Positions 36,701 through 52,686 of a stretch of 64,000 nucleotides of DNA are shown piece by piece; the first letter of the stretch is position 1, and each line of letters opens with the position of its first letter. The notes below the pieces were generated by a model, which saw nothing but the letters and a program-made list of their open reading frames with translations, made no database searches and had not been told where the DNA came from. This DNA is from Tillandsia leiboldiana (Eukaryota; Streptophyta; Magnoliopsida; Poales; Bromeliaceae). The DNA is taken from positions 23,099,601 through 23,163,600 of the forward strand of contig CM055075.1 in NCBI GenBank assembly GCA_029204045.2, in the 5' to 3' direction. The position numbers and the translations under genes are program-made.

Positions 36701-38061
36701 TATATCATGCTTGATTATATCTAGACACTTACGCCTGATTGGTCATTTAGTTTATACTTGGACACTTTTCGTGTTGGATTGGTCATCTAGCTTATATCTT
36801 GGACTTTTACTATGCATGATTGGTCATTAGCTAGCTATCAAATATTTACTATGTTCTCAGTATATCTTGGACTTTTGCCATACCTGATTGGTCACTAGCT
36901 AGCTATCAGATATTACCATGTTTCTCAGTATATCTTGGATATTACTCTTGTACAAACAATCATTGTTCCTTGCATTCAGTATTGCATGGGATGATATCAG
37001 ATTGGCTTTCAGTTATTGCATCCCTGTGGGGATTTCCGGCATGTTGCCGATTACCCGGTCTGTGGACTGTGAGCTTGAGCATTAGCATTATGATCGTTGT
37101 GCACCTGCTGTTCACTCGCGTACGCTGTGGGATTGATCCCCCACATTGCGTTCTTTACCGATAAAGGGTCTGGTTGACCCGTGAGCAATCCCCTCTTGCT
37201 GTATCACTGGGTACGGGGAGCCCCTCGGCTGTACCGATATGAGGAAACTCTCGGCTGTACCGTTAGGTACGAGGATCCTCGCGGCTATATCAATGGTACG
37301 GGGTTGCTGTTCAGCTCAGCTAGGTGGAATCCAGTATGGTTGTGGTTGGTTCTGCTTTGTATCTTCGCCTGAGGTCTTGTTGACCAATATGGTGGTTTTG
37401 ATTGGGTATTTGATTATTCTACCATTGATGCATTGATTACCTGTTTAGCATTCTTAGTCATTATACTCTTATGATTGCTCAGTTTCTTGATTCAATATCT
37501 ATATCAGTATGCTCTTATTATGATAGTCCAGTACCCTGTTATGCTCAGCACTGTATTCTTGATTATTCAGTTATCATCTTGTTATACCTGCCTTACCTAC
37601 TAATATTTTACTATCCGCTAATTATTGTATGTCAGTAGGTACGATTAGCTATTTCTCGGCTCGTCGTGCCCACTGGGATACACTGTCGATGTATCTCACA
37701 CCCCCTGGGTGACCATTTTTCAGGTTGTTCGGGTGCTGAGATGTCGGAACGTGTTGGTGAGGCTGTCGTGATAGCAATGACCCTTATGTCGTCGTTTACT
37801 TTATTTTCTGCATGATTTATGTAAAGGATAAATGTAATAATGTTTTAAATTTGGCTAACTGTTTATGTAGTTAAATGCGTAGTTTAGACTACTCTGATAT
37901 TGGCTGTAAGTGCTTAGCCGTGCATGTATAGAAAAGGCTCTGTCCAAGGGGATTGTGAATTTTCTATACATGTGGCGATCTGCCCTTGCCCTGGATTGCT
38001 TTTAACTCTGATATTTTTTTAAAAAAAGTTTAGCCTGCTTTTCGAAACTCGGGGCGTGACA
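33761..38061 (+). repeat. Full-length 3' LTR (4301 bp)
   Basis: Starts TGTAGTAACCGTGAATTTTG after a purine-rich GGTGTGGGTGA tract and ends CTCGGGGCGTGACA. It carries exon-like GC-rich segments with GAGGTAAGC (about 34670) and AAGGTGAGTC (about 35047) donors, an array of GATTGGTCA motifs (36665-36900) and a hairpin at 37923-37972. Confidence 0.87.
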
Positions 38062-38788
38062 AAATGTTATCCAACGTTATAATTTGTCTTCTTATCAGGA
38101 CCTCCGCCGAGACCCACCTTGGGAGAAAAATTGCGAAGTCCCGCTCTCTGTAGCGCGCCACGAAGAAGTCGTGCGAGTACCCCCCGAAACGACGAGCCAA
38201 CGCATTTGCGATAGTCTACTCTGGGGCAAGGCCCAGCTCAGCAGGTTGCACAATGTCCGTGAGGAGAGCGTTGCATCGTAGCTCCATCATTCTGAGGTAT
38301 TCCTCCGTGTATGGCACGAACGCCTTCAAGTTTGGGATCCTCCCTCGACGCTGGTGGTAAGCTCTGTTCATGTTTCTTCCTTCTTTCAATGCATCCTTCT
38401 TGCACCGAACAGCACGGTGCCCGGTCCCCAAGCACACACGGCATCTAATGGGGTCTCTACAGTCGGAAACACGGTGGTTCGACGCTAGACACCGGAAGCA
38501 CTTCCCCACACAACTCCTCTGCAAGGTATAGAGTCTTTTCTTTATAAAAGAGTAATGATCCGAGTATGCGTATGCCTTACGTTTGAGCAACGCCTCTTTA
38601 TAGGACCCTCCACCAGGGTAGAAGGTGTCACCAAGCTCAGGTTTAGCAGGTACAACCCGCACCTTCCCTGCCTTCAATGCCGAATTTTTATTTTTACCTT
38701 GTGTGTGTATATCATTAACTCCTCCCCTCCCAGCACAGCTAATCGCTCCTCTGGTGAAAGAGGCTAGATCTTCATGAAATAACTTCAC
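38062..38788 (-). pseudogene. LINE ORF1 N-terminal part with two CCHC zinc knuckles
   Basis: The minus-strand frame from 38788 has CFRCLASNHRVSDC and CRVCLGTGHRAVRC, paired CCHC knuckles of plant LINE ORF1 (nucleic-acid binding). A frameshift/stop near 38216 is followed in another frame by a stretch reading STIANALARRFGGYS and ILPRW-like FLPRWVSAEVL, the DUF4283-like region. The LTR retrotransposon begins immediately beyond (38061). Confidence 0.78.
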
Positions 38789-39050
38789 CTCACATAACTT
38801 TTTACTAATCTCATCCCCTCAAGCCACTCTTTTTAATGCTCTCTTTTGCCTGTAGTCACCCCCGTGGACATTCCCTCTTGCTCCATGAGGCGCACAACCC
38901 AACTCCTTATGCAAGTCCTGGGCTAAAGTCGGTTGGCTGCTCCTTCCAGTGCCAAAGAAAGTCTTCTTTGTTGCCACCAGCCCACCAGGGCCCAAGCAGC
39001 TCCTTCAACTTCTTCTTCCATCAGCCCCAAGTTTTACCATCGTAATAATA
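38789..39050 (-). other. Probable LINE 5' region, degraded
   Basis: Upstream of the ORF1 knuckles. Short open frames with stops; the sequence changes to AT-rich at about 39045, taken as the LINE 5' limit. Confidence 0.35.
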
Positions 39051-40260
39051 TTATATAGCAATTTATGATTAAGCTTTTATTTTTGCAAAATTATCTAGAA
39101 ATTCTTGATAAAATATACATTTATTAGAATAGCACGTAAATAAATAAACTAATCATTCCATGAAAAATTTAACTCAAACGTAAGTAAATAATACAAACAA
39201 CAATAAAATTATTATTTTCGAGACAAATCTTAACATTTTAAGCCTATTTGCTAAAATATAAATCTATCAATATTTACGTTGTTTAATAGTTTTTTTTTTT
39301 TTTTGAGCTTATTTTATCTAAAAAAAAAATAGAAAAAAAGAACATAAATAAAAAGACACATCATAGAGTGGTCCAATACTTACTTCGTGAACCAAGACTA
39401 TAGAAGTTTCTCGTTACAAAGAATGACTTGCCGGACGACCCGGTATATAGTGATGAAAACTACATGAACAAAAAAAAAAAAAAAAAACAAAACAAAAAAC
39501 ATATATAATACTGGTCTAGCATCTATATACCGGCGGGACGTTGTATTTATGTATAGACATAATGGAATATGTAAAATTTATCTATGAAAAATGATAATTT
39601 CAAAACTACGTTATGAAGAAAAAATGGTGTTGATAGTTGCTTCATCTGGAACTAGTTTAGGTAACCCGTGCTACGCAACGGGTATTTTTATATATAAATA
39701 AAAAATTTATTAAAAAAAATAATAAGATAAAAATTTAAAAGAAATGTTAGTTTTGTATAAATTTTTTAGTATTTACAAAAAAATTATAAGTTTTGCAATA
39801 GAATGTTTTTTTATTATTTTTTTAATATTTGTTTTATGTATATGTGAAGAAAAATATTTTTTTAAAAAAATAATAGTAGAAAAATGTCTATTTAGTGAGA
39901 AACTTTTATGTATTCATGTATAACATTAAAATTTCATAATTAATTGAAATTATTTGGGTTAGTGTAAGATGTATTTTTTCAAGTTTATGGTAAGTAATTT
40001 CATATAGTTTAGTTTATAAATTTTAATAATTTAAGCTAAGCTGTATTTTAAAAATTTTGAAGGAAAAAAAAAAATTGAATATAAAAATATGTAATTCAAA
40101 TGTTATCTAAATATCAAATAAAGTTTATTCGAAATATTTTTTAAATTTTTTTTTATAAAAGCCTCAAAATTTTAAAAAAATATATATTTTTGTGAAAACT
40201 TTATGATATTACTAAATATTTCAAAAAACCTTTATTTGACAATGTCTCCTTGTAAAATAT
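39050..40260. other. AT-rich DNA without recognisable genes
   Basis: Long A/T runs, no ORF of note. A palindromic ACCCGTGCTACGCAACGGGT at about 39664-39683 resembles a motif common at plant repeat ends; I cannot define an element from it. Confidence 0.5.
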
Positions 40261-43794
<3,534 letters not shown>

Positions 43795-46700
43795 TGTCAC
43801 GCCCCGAGTTTCAAAACAGCGGTAGATATTTTTTTTTTTTTTTTTTTTTTTTCAGAGTTCAAACTTTAAACTCAGGACGTGAGCAGACCGCCACATGCAT
43901 AGGAAATCCTCTGTCCACACGAACAGAGTCTCCCCTATACATGCTCGGCTAGGCAAGTGCAGTGATACAATCAGAGAGCAACAATCACTTAACTCCAAAA
44001 ACTATAACATCCACAAATCCATCACAAGGTACAAAACTTCAATAAACACTATGAATTGAAAAATACTCTATACTGTAAATACTATCACTGGGCCACTGTG
44101 GCCAAAAGCAGGGGACAACTCTAGCGCAACAGCTCACTGGATCCCCCCAATCTCCCAGCACCTGACTGACCTGAAAAACAGTCACCCAGGGGGTGTGAGA
44201 TACACCGACAGTGTATCCCAGTGGGCACGACGGGCCGAGAAATAGCAAGTCGTACCTACCGGATACAATGATAAGCGGATAGCAAAAGCAGGATATACTG
44301 AAAGTTGAATGGTAAGATGCAGATATAAAATCCAAGCATGCTGTAACTGGCAAATCATACAAGCAAGAGCTAATAATGCTGTAGAGCAGAGCTAGTATGA
44401 TAATCAATGATATCAATGCTGTAAACAAGGAATGTTGATAATCACGGAAGGGAAGCAGGATACTCATGACTGTAATTGATCATGCTATAACTGATAAATC
44501 TGACAAGCAAGAAATAATCATGCTATACTGATAAATCTGTCAGGCAGGAACTGATCATGCTATAACTGATAAATCTGACAAGCAGGAAATGATCATGCTA
44601 TACTGATAAATCTGGCAGGCAGGAACTGATCATGCTATAACTGATAAACCTGACAAGCAGGAAATGATCATACTATAACTGATAAATCTGAAAAGCAGGA
44701 AATGATCATGCTATAAACAAAACTGTAAACTGGAAGTGCTGAATAACAATAAGTACCCAACCCATGCCACTGTTGGTCGCTGGGTCCTCAGGCTATTGCC
44801 ACTGTTGGACACCAGGACCTCAGGCTAAGCTGCCATAGAACAGGACCTCAGGCAATTGCCACTGTTGGTCTCTCAACATGAATCAATACCTCACCAGGCT
44901 CACGGGTCTATATGACGACCACTTTACCGGTAAAGAACGCATTGTGGGGGATCAGACCCACTGCGATCGTGAATGACAAGCTAGTGCTATGGCAATCATA
45001 ATGCTGAAACTCAAACTCGTGGTCTAACGACCGAATCATCGGCTACAAGCCGGGAAAATCCCACTCAGGATGCTGAAAGCTGTAATATCAACTGATGCAG
45101 TATAGCAGGAACTGTACAACAGAAGCTATATAATAGAAACTGTATACCGAAACTGAACTCCTATTTTGACAGGAATGCTGAATAAACTGAACTGATGACC
45201 AATCAGGCATGACATATGTCCAGATATATATCTACTATACTTACTAAGTGCTGAGAATGGAAGCATATAGAGAGCTCAACTGTAAGATCAAGGCAAACAT
45301 AGCTGTAATGACTGAATGCTGGAATGAAAGCAAATAGAAAGGCTCAAGCATAGGTTCAGGGCTACCAAAAACAGGGGTCCGACCTACCACGGCACCCCAT
45401 AGGGCCAACCTGATAAAGCCCGGACCGAAGATAAACCCACCTCAATGTAGATGATCACGGTGGTTGCTGGATGGCTCGCAAGCTAGCGGCTGACTGCTGG
45501 GATCTGAATCATATGCACAGGTCAGAAAATAAACTCTCATACCCAACCTACTCACACACTGTGTGCAGACAAGCTAAATGGGGAACTTCACTAAAGTCCC
45601 GGGATCTCCAACAAAGGATTTAGAGATCATGAGTACGCTGCCCGAAGCAGCCCAAGTGGTCACAATTGCAACTAGGCCCCTAGGGTTTCCAAAAATCGCA
45701 CTTTTATAGTAATTTGAGAGCCGTTTCCGCTCGTTCTCTTAATCGGGACATTATTTTTACAAACAGTCACCTCCAGTAGGTGACCCTCGACTTGCTGAAC
45801 ACCGTGCTCACCCATTTGCAGTAGCACGGAACCCGAGAAAAACTTCGGGCCATAATTTACTTGTCTAACATAGCCTTAAGACATTTTTATTTCTTCGGCT
45901 TGACAAAACTAAAATATAACGCGAGCATCACGTCCAGTGACCCCAAAATAGCCAGGAGCTCACTATCGCAGCTTCGCAAACAGCCCAAAACAGACCCACG
46001 GCCATCTAGCCTTCTTAGAGCTTCTACTTGCTCCAATTTGCATCTTACATGTGCAAAACTTAATCTAACTTGCTCACTTATTTCTGGACAACACAGGGAC
46101 TCAGAGGCTTGCCCTAGTGCAGCCCAGAACTGCTGGATCAAGCAGATCCAAAACCCTTGCTTTCTAACATGACAACATTGCTCCACACACAACTCCACAC
46201 AGATCTGCTTTGATCTGAAGTGAGCATCAAGCTCAGGGGACATAATGGAGTAACTTTCATATTATACTCGAAGCCAAATTCTAAATATTTCTTCACTGTG
46301 GCATTTCACAAGGTATGCACAACTTTTTATCAAGCACCCAAGCTATGCCCGAATTAGTTCTCTGCAGAGGAAGCACCAGGGGCTTTCCAAGATGGAAGGA
46401 ATTGCTCCTCCAAGTTGCAGGAACTTTTCCATGCAACTTGGATCAAGCTTCAACCCTCGGTTGGGCCGTGGCTTGAGGAGGAAGATGAGCTCAAACCTCG
46501 AAAATGGTGACCACCCAACCAGGGATTCTGGGACTTAATTATTTGCACCAACAGGTGCCAAAACACTCCACAAGCTTACCTGAACCCGTGCCCGGCGACA
46601 GGACACGGCGGCGGCGACGGTGGAGCAAGCTCGGGTTTGGAGCTTCCACCTCTAATGGCGGATTTCCACCAAGGCTACATGAAGCCCATGCAAGTGCATG

Positions 46701-48265
46701 GTTAGTCTCCTCTAGGTCCCAGGAAGGCCGGCCACTGCAAATCGACCCCATTTCGGGTCATCCATGGTCGCGCCTCCCTCGGGCTGCATGGTTGCCATGC
46801 AACCGCATGGATGGAGTCCTCTCACTCCCAGGAAGATCCCCAGCCACTTGGACGGAGGTGGGGAAGCTCGCCGGCGCCGGAGCAACAAGCTCGGCCGAGG
46901 TGAAGAAAACCCGAAAACTAGGGTTCAATTCTGCAAAGTGGTTACTCAACCAAACTCCACCAAATTTGGTGGAGATGGTCCTTAGTTCCTACAGTAATTT
47001 CACATGATTTTGTTTTTCCATTTGGACCACGGGTTACAAAGTTTGGCCGCGGCGGAGCAAACTAGGGTTCCGGCGAAGAGCTTTTTCCCGCCGGCAACCT
47101 GCTGTGCATGGGGATTCGGGGCTTGGCAGGGAGTATCTACAGACTCTATAGAGTCGACTTCCAAGGGTTTTGGAAGCAACAAAACAAAGGTTAGATCATT
47201 CTTACCTCGCCGGAGTTGGTGAAGGAAGAAGCCGGTTTTCCCCCCTGCGTCGCGCAGCCTCACGGCAAGCTCCGGCTTGGATCCAGGACGCAGGAGAACA
47301 CCCCAGAAGCTACTAGGGTCAAGTTGGAGTTCTTGGGTGCAACCCTTCTCTTTCTCTCTCACTCTCGGATTTGCTTCAATGGAGGGTGGCTCCTAGGCTA
47401 CCCCGCACCCAGGGCTGGCAGAAATAACCCCAGAGGAGGGTGGGGCACTGACTGCCAGGGTCAGCTCCCTCGTGAAGCCACCCCAGAAGTCCAACAGCCT
47501 CCACTTGCATTAATGCAAAATTTGAATTCCTTTTCTTCCACTTCCCACCACAGCCATCCTCTAGCTCCCAGCACCCATTCGTGGGCTTCAATGCCTGGCA
47601 GGAGCCCAACCCAGAAAGCCCAGAAGCTTTGGCCCAAGAATAATTTAAATTTTTGCAAAATATTGGTTCTTTCGGCCTTTTTCATGCATTTCTAGACAAC
47701 TGGTTTGTCGAATTGCGAAACTGACTTCTCCACGACGTCCGGCTCGTCGAGACCTTTCAGATAGTGCATTTGCATGTTTGATTTGGTGCTCGAATAAAAT
47801 CTCGGGCCAAAAAGTTCTGTTTATTATAAAATGATGCACGCATTTCGTTGCACCCGGATCGCCAAACGCGAATTCCGCCATTGCCATTGTGCTCAGAACG
47901 TCGAAAATAGCTAGAGTTGACTACTCATACCACTATATTTGGGGTCCAGACGGCGAATCAGCTGACGTTGGTCGAGAGGGGATTTAAATCAGGGGTTACT
48001 ATTCACAACTTAAGTTGTGGGGCCCGTTTCTTCTTTGCTGTTTTGCGGAAGATCCGACCGTTGGATCGAAGACATGTGAATATCAACTTTTCATGTTTCG
48101 ACGAGACGGTCGCAAAGGTGATCTCAGATTTTCGAGATCAGGTCCCGATCAAAAGTCGGTATTTAAGGGCCACTATTGCACTACTAATTCCCCATTTTTG
48201 CCATTTAAATAATCCAGGAAATTATTTAAACTTAAATTTGGATTTTAAAAATTACGGTTACTACA
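43795..48265 (-). mobile_element. Solo LTR (minus orientation, 4471 bp) with TSD GTAAA
   Basis: On the minus strand it starts TGTAGTAACCGTAATTTTTA (48265) and ends CTCGGGGCGTGACA (43795). GTAAA is duplicated at 43790-43794 and 48266-48270. The related copy of the target at about 59294-59470 lacks the insertion. It is the same broad family as 33761-38061 (same start TGTAGTAACCGT). It holds a 38-bp tandem array, the LTR core block (about 44160-44260) and a terminal hairpin (43894-43943). ORFs inside are not conserved genes. Confidence 0.92.
44478..44718. repeat. About 38-bp tandem array in solo LTR
   Basis: Six or seven units of TGATCATGCTATAACTGATA followed by AATCTGACAAGCAGGAA, alternating between two slightly different forms (ACTGATAAATCTG(T/G)CAGGCAG). 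Confidence 0.85.
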
Positions 48266-48270
48266 GTAAA

Positions 48271-48635
48271 GAACACCATCTATAAGGTGATAAAGAAGAA
48301 GAAGAAGAGCAATAAAATTTGAGCAATCACCTTTGAATCAGTTGAAGAATTTTTGAATCGTGTATTAACTGTGAGTCTTCTATTACTGAATCTTTTATGT
48401 AATTGAAAATTCATTAACTTTTCTGTTGCCTTGGTGAGTTTCTGCGAATCTCAGTCATTACTGTGTGTAATTGCGAGAATACAGAAAAGGCAGCCAACCA
48501 CCAAACACCATATGAGATTTAAATTATAGAAATATCAATCGACAAAGACCATAGCAACAGTCAAACCACTATATTCTCACAATTATAGACAACAGCCACT
48601 GAGATTTATAGCAACTTACCAAGCTAACAAAAAAG
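48271..48635. repeat. Continuation of local repeat between two LTR elements
   Basis: Carries on from the GTAAA site (AACACCATCTATAAGGTGAT). A segment at about 48370-48480 is the inverted copy of sequence at about 63600-63700 and 41750-41850 (AACTTTTCTGTTGCCTTGGTGAG). The final part (ACCATAGCAACAGTC…GCAACTTACCAAGCTAAC) matches 43560-43650. Confidence 0.6.
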
Positions 48636-48640
48636 TTTAT

Positions 48641-51600
48641 TGTAAGAACTTGAATTTTTGAAAATAAATAAAGAAATGAAATTGATTTGAGTCAAGTTGA
48701 AATTGGATCATGAAAAGCACCCGTAGTCTAAGTGCCCCTTTTCTGCAGTGTAATTTGCACAGTTAGTGGGCCAGAAATATCGCCTTTCAATCCAAGCCTA
48801 ATCTCGAAGATCCGAGACCACGAGTGCGACCGTCATGACGAACTGAGTGAAAACCATATTAAGCTTGTTCAGATCTGACGGTCGGATCTTCCAGAAATCG
48901 ACGAAGAAGCGGGCGGGACCCGCGACTTAAGTCGAGGGTACAGTGAACAGTAAACCCTAAATTTCGAACCCCTTTGCGTCAACGTTGAGCCAATTCACTA
49001 TCTGGAATCCGAACATAGCACTTCAGGTAGTCAATTTGAATGGCTCCGACGTTCTGGACGCAATGGCACTGACGGAATTTCCGTTTGACGACCCTAAGTC
49101 TCGAAAAACGTGAAAACTGTATTTCGGGACTGTATTTTATGGACCGAGATTTTATCCGGGCAGTTTCGCGAAAATCAAAAATCGCTACCTGATAGGTCTC
49201 GTCGAGCCGGACGTCATGGCGCAGTCCATTTTCCGTTTCGACGAACGGATCGTCTCGAAAAGCGTGAAATACCGGGAAAAATGTGATTTTTGCATAATAA
49301 ATCCTATAGAACATGCCTCGAAAAGCATGCCGCTGGGTTGGTGAAAGACTTAATTGTGTGAGGCAGTTGCTGTGAAGGACCCAACCCCAAATACCAAGTG
49401 TTGGTGGACCAAAATGTAATTGTGCAATACATGCACGATCAAGATCGTGCCCCTCACCCATTCCGGTATTGTAACCGCGCCTCAGCCTATAACCAACGTT
49501 CTCACCCAACTTCACCACTCTCCACACCTCACCACCCCGCACCGGCCGCGCCTCCACGTCGCCGGAGAAGAAGAAGAACAAGATCTTGATCTCGGGTGTT
49601 GTGGTGGAGGAAGGCTGGGGAGGACCCTGGGTGGACCAGACTTGCACCTGAGGCACCTTCTGTGAACCCGCGTCCAAGCCCGAGGGAGCTAGCACCCAAG
49701 CTCCGCCGAGGTCCGCCGCGGCTAGCCCTCCTTCTTCACTCAACTTTCCGGCGAGGTAAGCCCGTAGGTTTTTTCTTGTTATTCTTGCACCTAGACTCTA
49801 CCAAGGTGTTGCTGACACCGAGAGGACCTCTCGGGTGCAGACCCAGCCGGCGCCGTCGTCCCGATCTCCGGCGGGGGACCATTATCGCCGGATTATTGTT
49901 TTTAGACCGATCACGGGCACGGGCTCCATCCGACCGTCAAGATCGTGATCAGAGCCGTTGATCCGGTTCCTCTGAGCGACTGCAACCTTCCCACGGAGCC
50001 TGATCACCATCCGTTGAGGATCGACCCCGATCGGCGATGCCCTAGAAACCCGACAATTTGCGTTTTTGCCGACCGTCGCCGTCCGGCGCCGCCGCAGCCT
50101 CCCGTCGCCGGCCACTGCCACCAGAAACTTCCTGGCGCCGAGTGGAGACTTTCCACCCAAGTTGCTCCGACCGGAACCCAGCCGGCCGGAATCTGCCATT
50201 GTTGGCCATTAAAGCTTCACCGGAGCTCCGCCGCGCGCCTCGCCGTAGCCCCGGGACGCCGGAAAAGTATTCAGGTGAGTTCCTCTGAGCCTTGTGAGGT
50301 CCCCCATCACCTTGCATGTGGATCTTGACGTCGGGCTTTGCTGTGCAGAGTTGCACCCGAGCTCGGTCCACTCTCCCTCTCCGGCGATCCCCGGCGCTCT
50401 GGGACTCCGGCGACTATCCAGGTAAGGCCTATATACCACGTTTAAGCCTCCCACGATTTTATTTTGGGACAAAAGGCCCCCTGTAACTGAACCTTGATCC
50501 TTGCACCCGAAATGCCAATGTTAGGCTTATCTCCGGCCGCCGCCGCCTCCGGCCGCCGGCACCTGACCCGACCTGACCAGAACACTCTCTGGGATCAAGA
50601 ACTAGCCCGTGCTCACCTCGAATTGCAGATTGACCGTGGGTTTGTGAAGATAGCCAAGCCCGAGCCTAGGCTTGGAGATCCACCGTGCTCCGGCGACCCT
50701 CCGGCCGGTTTCCGGCGCGCCTCAGGTGAGCACCCTACTCCTCTGTCATGACAGTACTTCATGCTCAAGTTAGGTCGCATCTAGACTAAGTGTATGTTAG
50801 AGTTTATTAAAGTTGTAAATTAACATACATCCATTATGGGCCAATTTTGTAATGGGCTTGGTCTCGGCCCATTTCTTATGAGCACGGCCTGGGTCTCGTC
50901 GTAACGGACGCGCTGAAACTTACGGCGTCGATTTTGGACCCCCGGATTGCAAGAACGGGGCAAAACACTGCGTCCAAAATCGCGAGTTAAAAGGCTAACT
51001 TTGCCCTGGGGTTTCGCGCTGACCCAAGATAGTGAGCACGGGATTCCTCGCATCAAATGTGACTCGCTGGCACTTACGGAATCACATTTGGATTCCCGGA
51101 TCTTTAGAACAAGCTAAAACAGTAATAACGAAATGATATTATGCAAATTATGATACCTGTTGGACTTAAATGCAAAATGGTCACCCTAGCTGACCTTAGA
51201 CAGCACCTACGCACTACCTGGCCATTTTATTGGGTTTCCGATGGTCCTCGTTGACCAGGAACCAGTTGTCGACCGACGAAATGACCGATTTGACCCGTTT
51301 AAACTTTCCGTAGTATAACGTCGATGGGAAAGGGTTGTGTTTACTGATTATAGCTCTTTATACAGGGCCCAGTTGTTCGACGCCAGCCCCCAGTTGTTGA
51401 TCGGGAGTTCGGGGACTCTGCCTTCATCCAGGTGGGTTATCTTCGGTCCGGGCTAGCTTTTTGGCCCTCTGGTTGCTTTAGTCCAGTCGGACCCCTGTTT
51501 TTGATTTCCCCGCTGATTATATGACCTATCTTGACATATCATGATGTCACTATTTGACATTGACCTGATTAGACCTGTGATTGAGATTTCTTGTCACGAT

Positions 51601-52686
51601 CAGCCGATTAACATATACATACTCCCCGATTATTCCTGACTGATTCTGATTGATTGATATATAGACATTTGCATGATTAGATGACACCTGTTGATTCCTA
51701 TCATTGAGATACTTCTTGATATACGTCGATATGCATGATTGATTGATCCTGATTGATAGATACTACTCGATATGCATGATTGTTTGATTCCGATGGATAG
51801 ATATAGACAGATGATTCCCTGTTGGGATTTCGGCGTGTGCCGACTACTCGGTCACTAGACCGTGAGATTGATCATTATGACTTACTATACACTGCTGTAC
51901 TTCACGAACCTGGCCGGGGTCGCTCCCCGTGGAGCTGGTTCTTTGCCGGTAAAGTGGTCTGGTGATAGACCCGTGAGCCCCAATTAGGCACCCGCGGGGT
52001 GCGGGGTATGTCAGCCGCGAGCCCCTTTTGCATCGAGACTGCTTGGCGTCTATGAAATGCAGGGCTATTGCCTGAGGTCCCCGGGACCAATAGTGGCGCA
52101 TGATTGGGTACTTGGGTTTCTACCTTTGACGCATTGCTTTTATTCTGTACCGCTGCTCAGTTATTCCATGCATTATTGACATGCTTTCATCTCTTGCAGT
52201 TCCTTATGCATGATCCTTGTGGTTGACATTTGATTCCAGCATGTATGACCTACGGCTTTCATGATGAGTTATTGCTGTTATATCTTGATTTTCAGTATAC
52301 TTACCTGCAGTTTTTATCCTGATTATTAGTAGACCTCTATGCTTTCCAGCTTTTCCTGTTGACTCTTACTATCCGCAGATTTTAGTACCCAGTAGGTACG
52401 ATTAGCTGATGCTCGGCTCGTCGTGCCCACTGGGATGCACTCCGGTGTATCTCACACCCTCGGGTGACTGTTGTAGGTCCGTCGGGTGGCGAGATGTCGG
52501 GACGATCCAGTGAGCCGATTACGATAGAGCTGTCCCCATGAGCTTGATATACCGATGATTTCTGCAGACCTTTACTTTTAGCATTTCTTTCCAGCTTATT
52601 TGATATACTGATGATGTAATAACTTAATTTGATTATTCATGCTGAGTAGATTAGATTGGATACTGATATATCTGTTGATCTCTGAT
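48641..52686 (+). repeat. 5' LTR, missing its last about 150 bp
   Basis: Collinear with 55099-59145. It stops at CTCTGAT, where the other LTR continues GATGATTTTTAGCCG. The lost end reappears in inverted orientation just downstream. Confidence 0.92.

Larger units (their letters stand above)
31465..38061 (+). mobile_element. LTR retrotransposon with 492-bp internal region and truncated 5' LTR, inserted in LINE ORF1
   Basis: Made of a partial 5' LTR (31465-33268), primer-binding site, short gag remnant, polypurine-like tract and full 3' LTR (33761-38061). The two LTR copies are clearly alike over 1.8 kb. All of protease, reverse transcriptase and integrase is missing. The first about 2.5 kb of the 5' LTR is gone together with some LINE ORF1 DNA, so no target-site duplication can be checked. 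Confidence 0.85.
17860..39050 (-). mobile_element. L1-type LINE, broken into three pieces by later insertions
   Basis: LINE pieces are about 17860-18658, 27187-31465 and 38062-39050. On the minus strand they read ORF1 (zinc knuckles), ORF2 endonuclease, reverse transcriptase, zf-RVT and a 3' UTR (GAATGAAGCAGGTAGC near 17880-17910). Removing the 18659-27186 insertion with one TSD copy restores a continuous frame (GFDHSGW then TSGSIMREF). Many stops and frameshifts show that it is dead. The 5' and 3' ends are approximate; no clean poly(A) tail was found. Confidence 0.8.

Noticed and set aside
44478..44718. CRISPR-like spaced repeat
   Set aside because: Units are contiguous and imperfect with no unique spacers, in a plant LTR.
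45861..47887. Several 60-160 codon ORFs
   Set aside because: Inside the minus solo LTR, overlapping on both strands, no family resemblance.
48979..49743. 254-codon ORF, repeated at 55438-56202
   Set aside because: It lies in the LTR antisense to the element and is duplicated only with the LTR; no recognisable domain.
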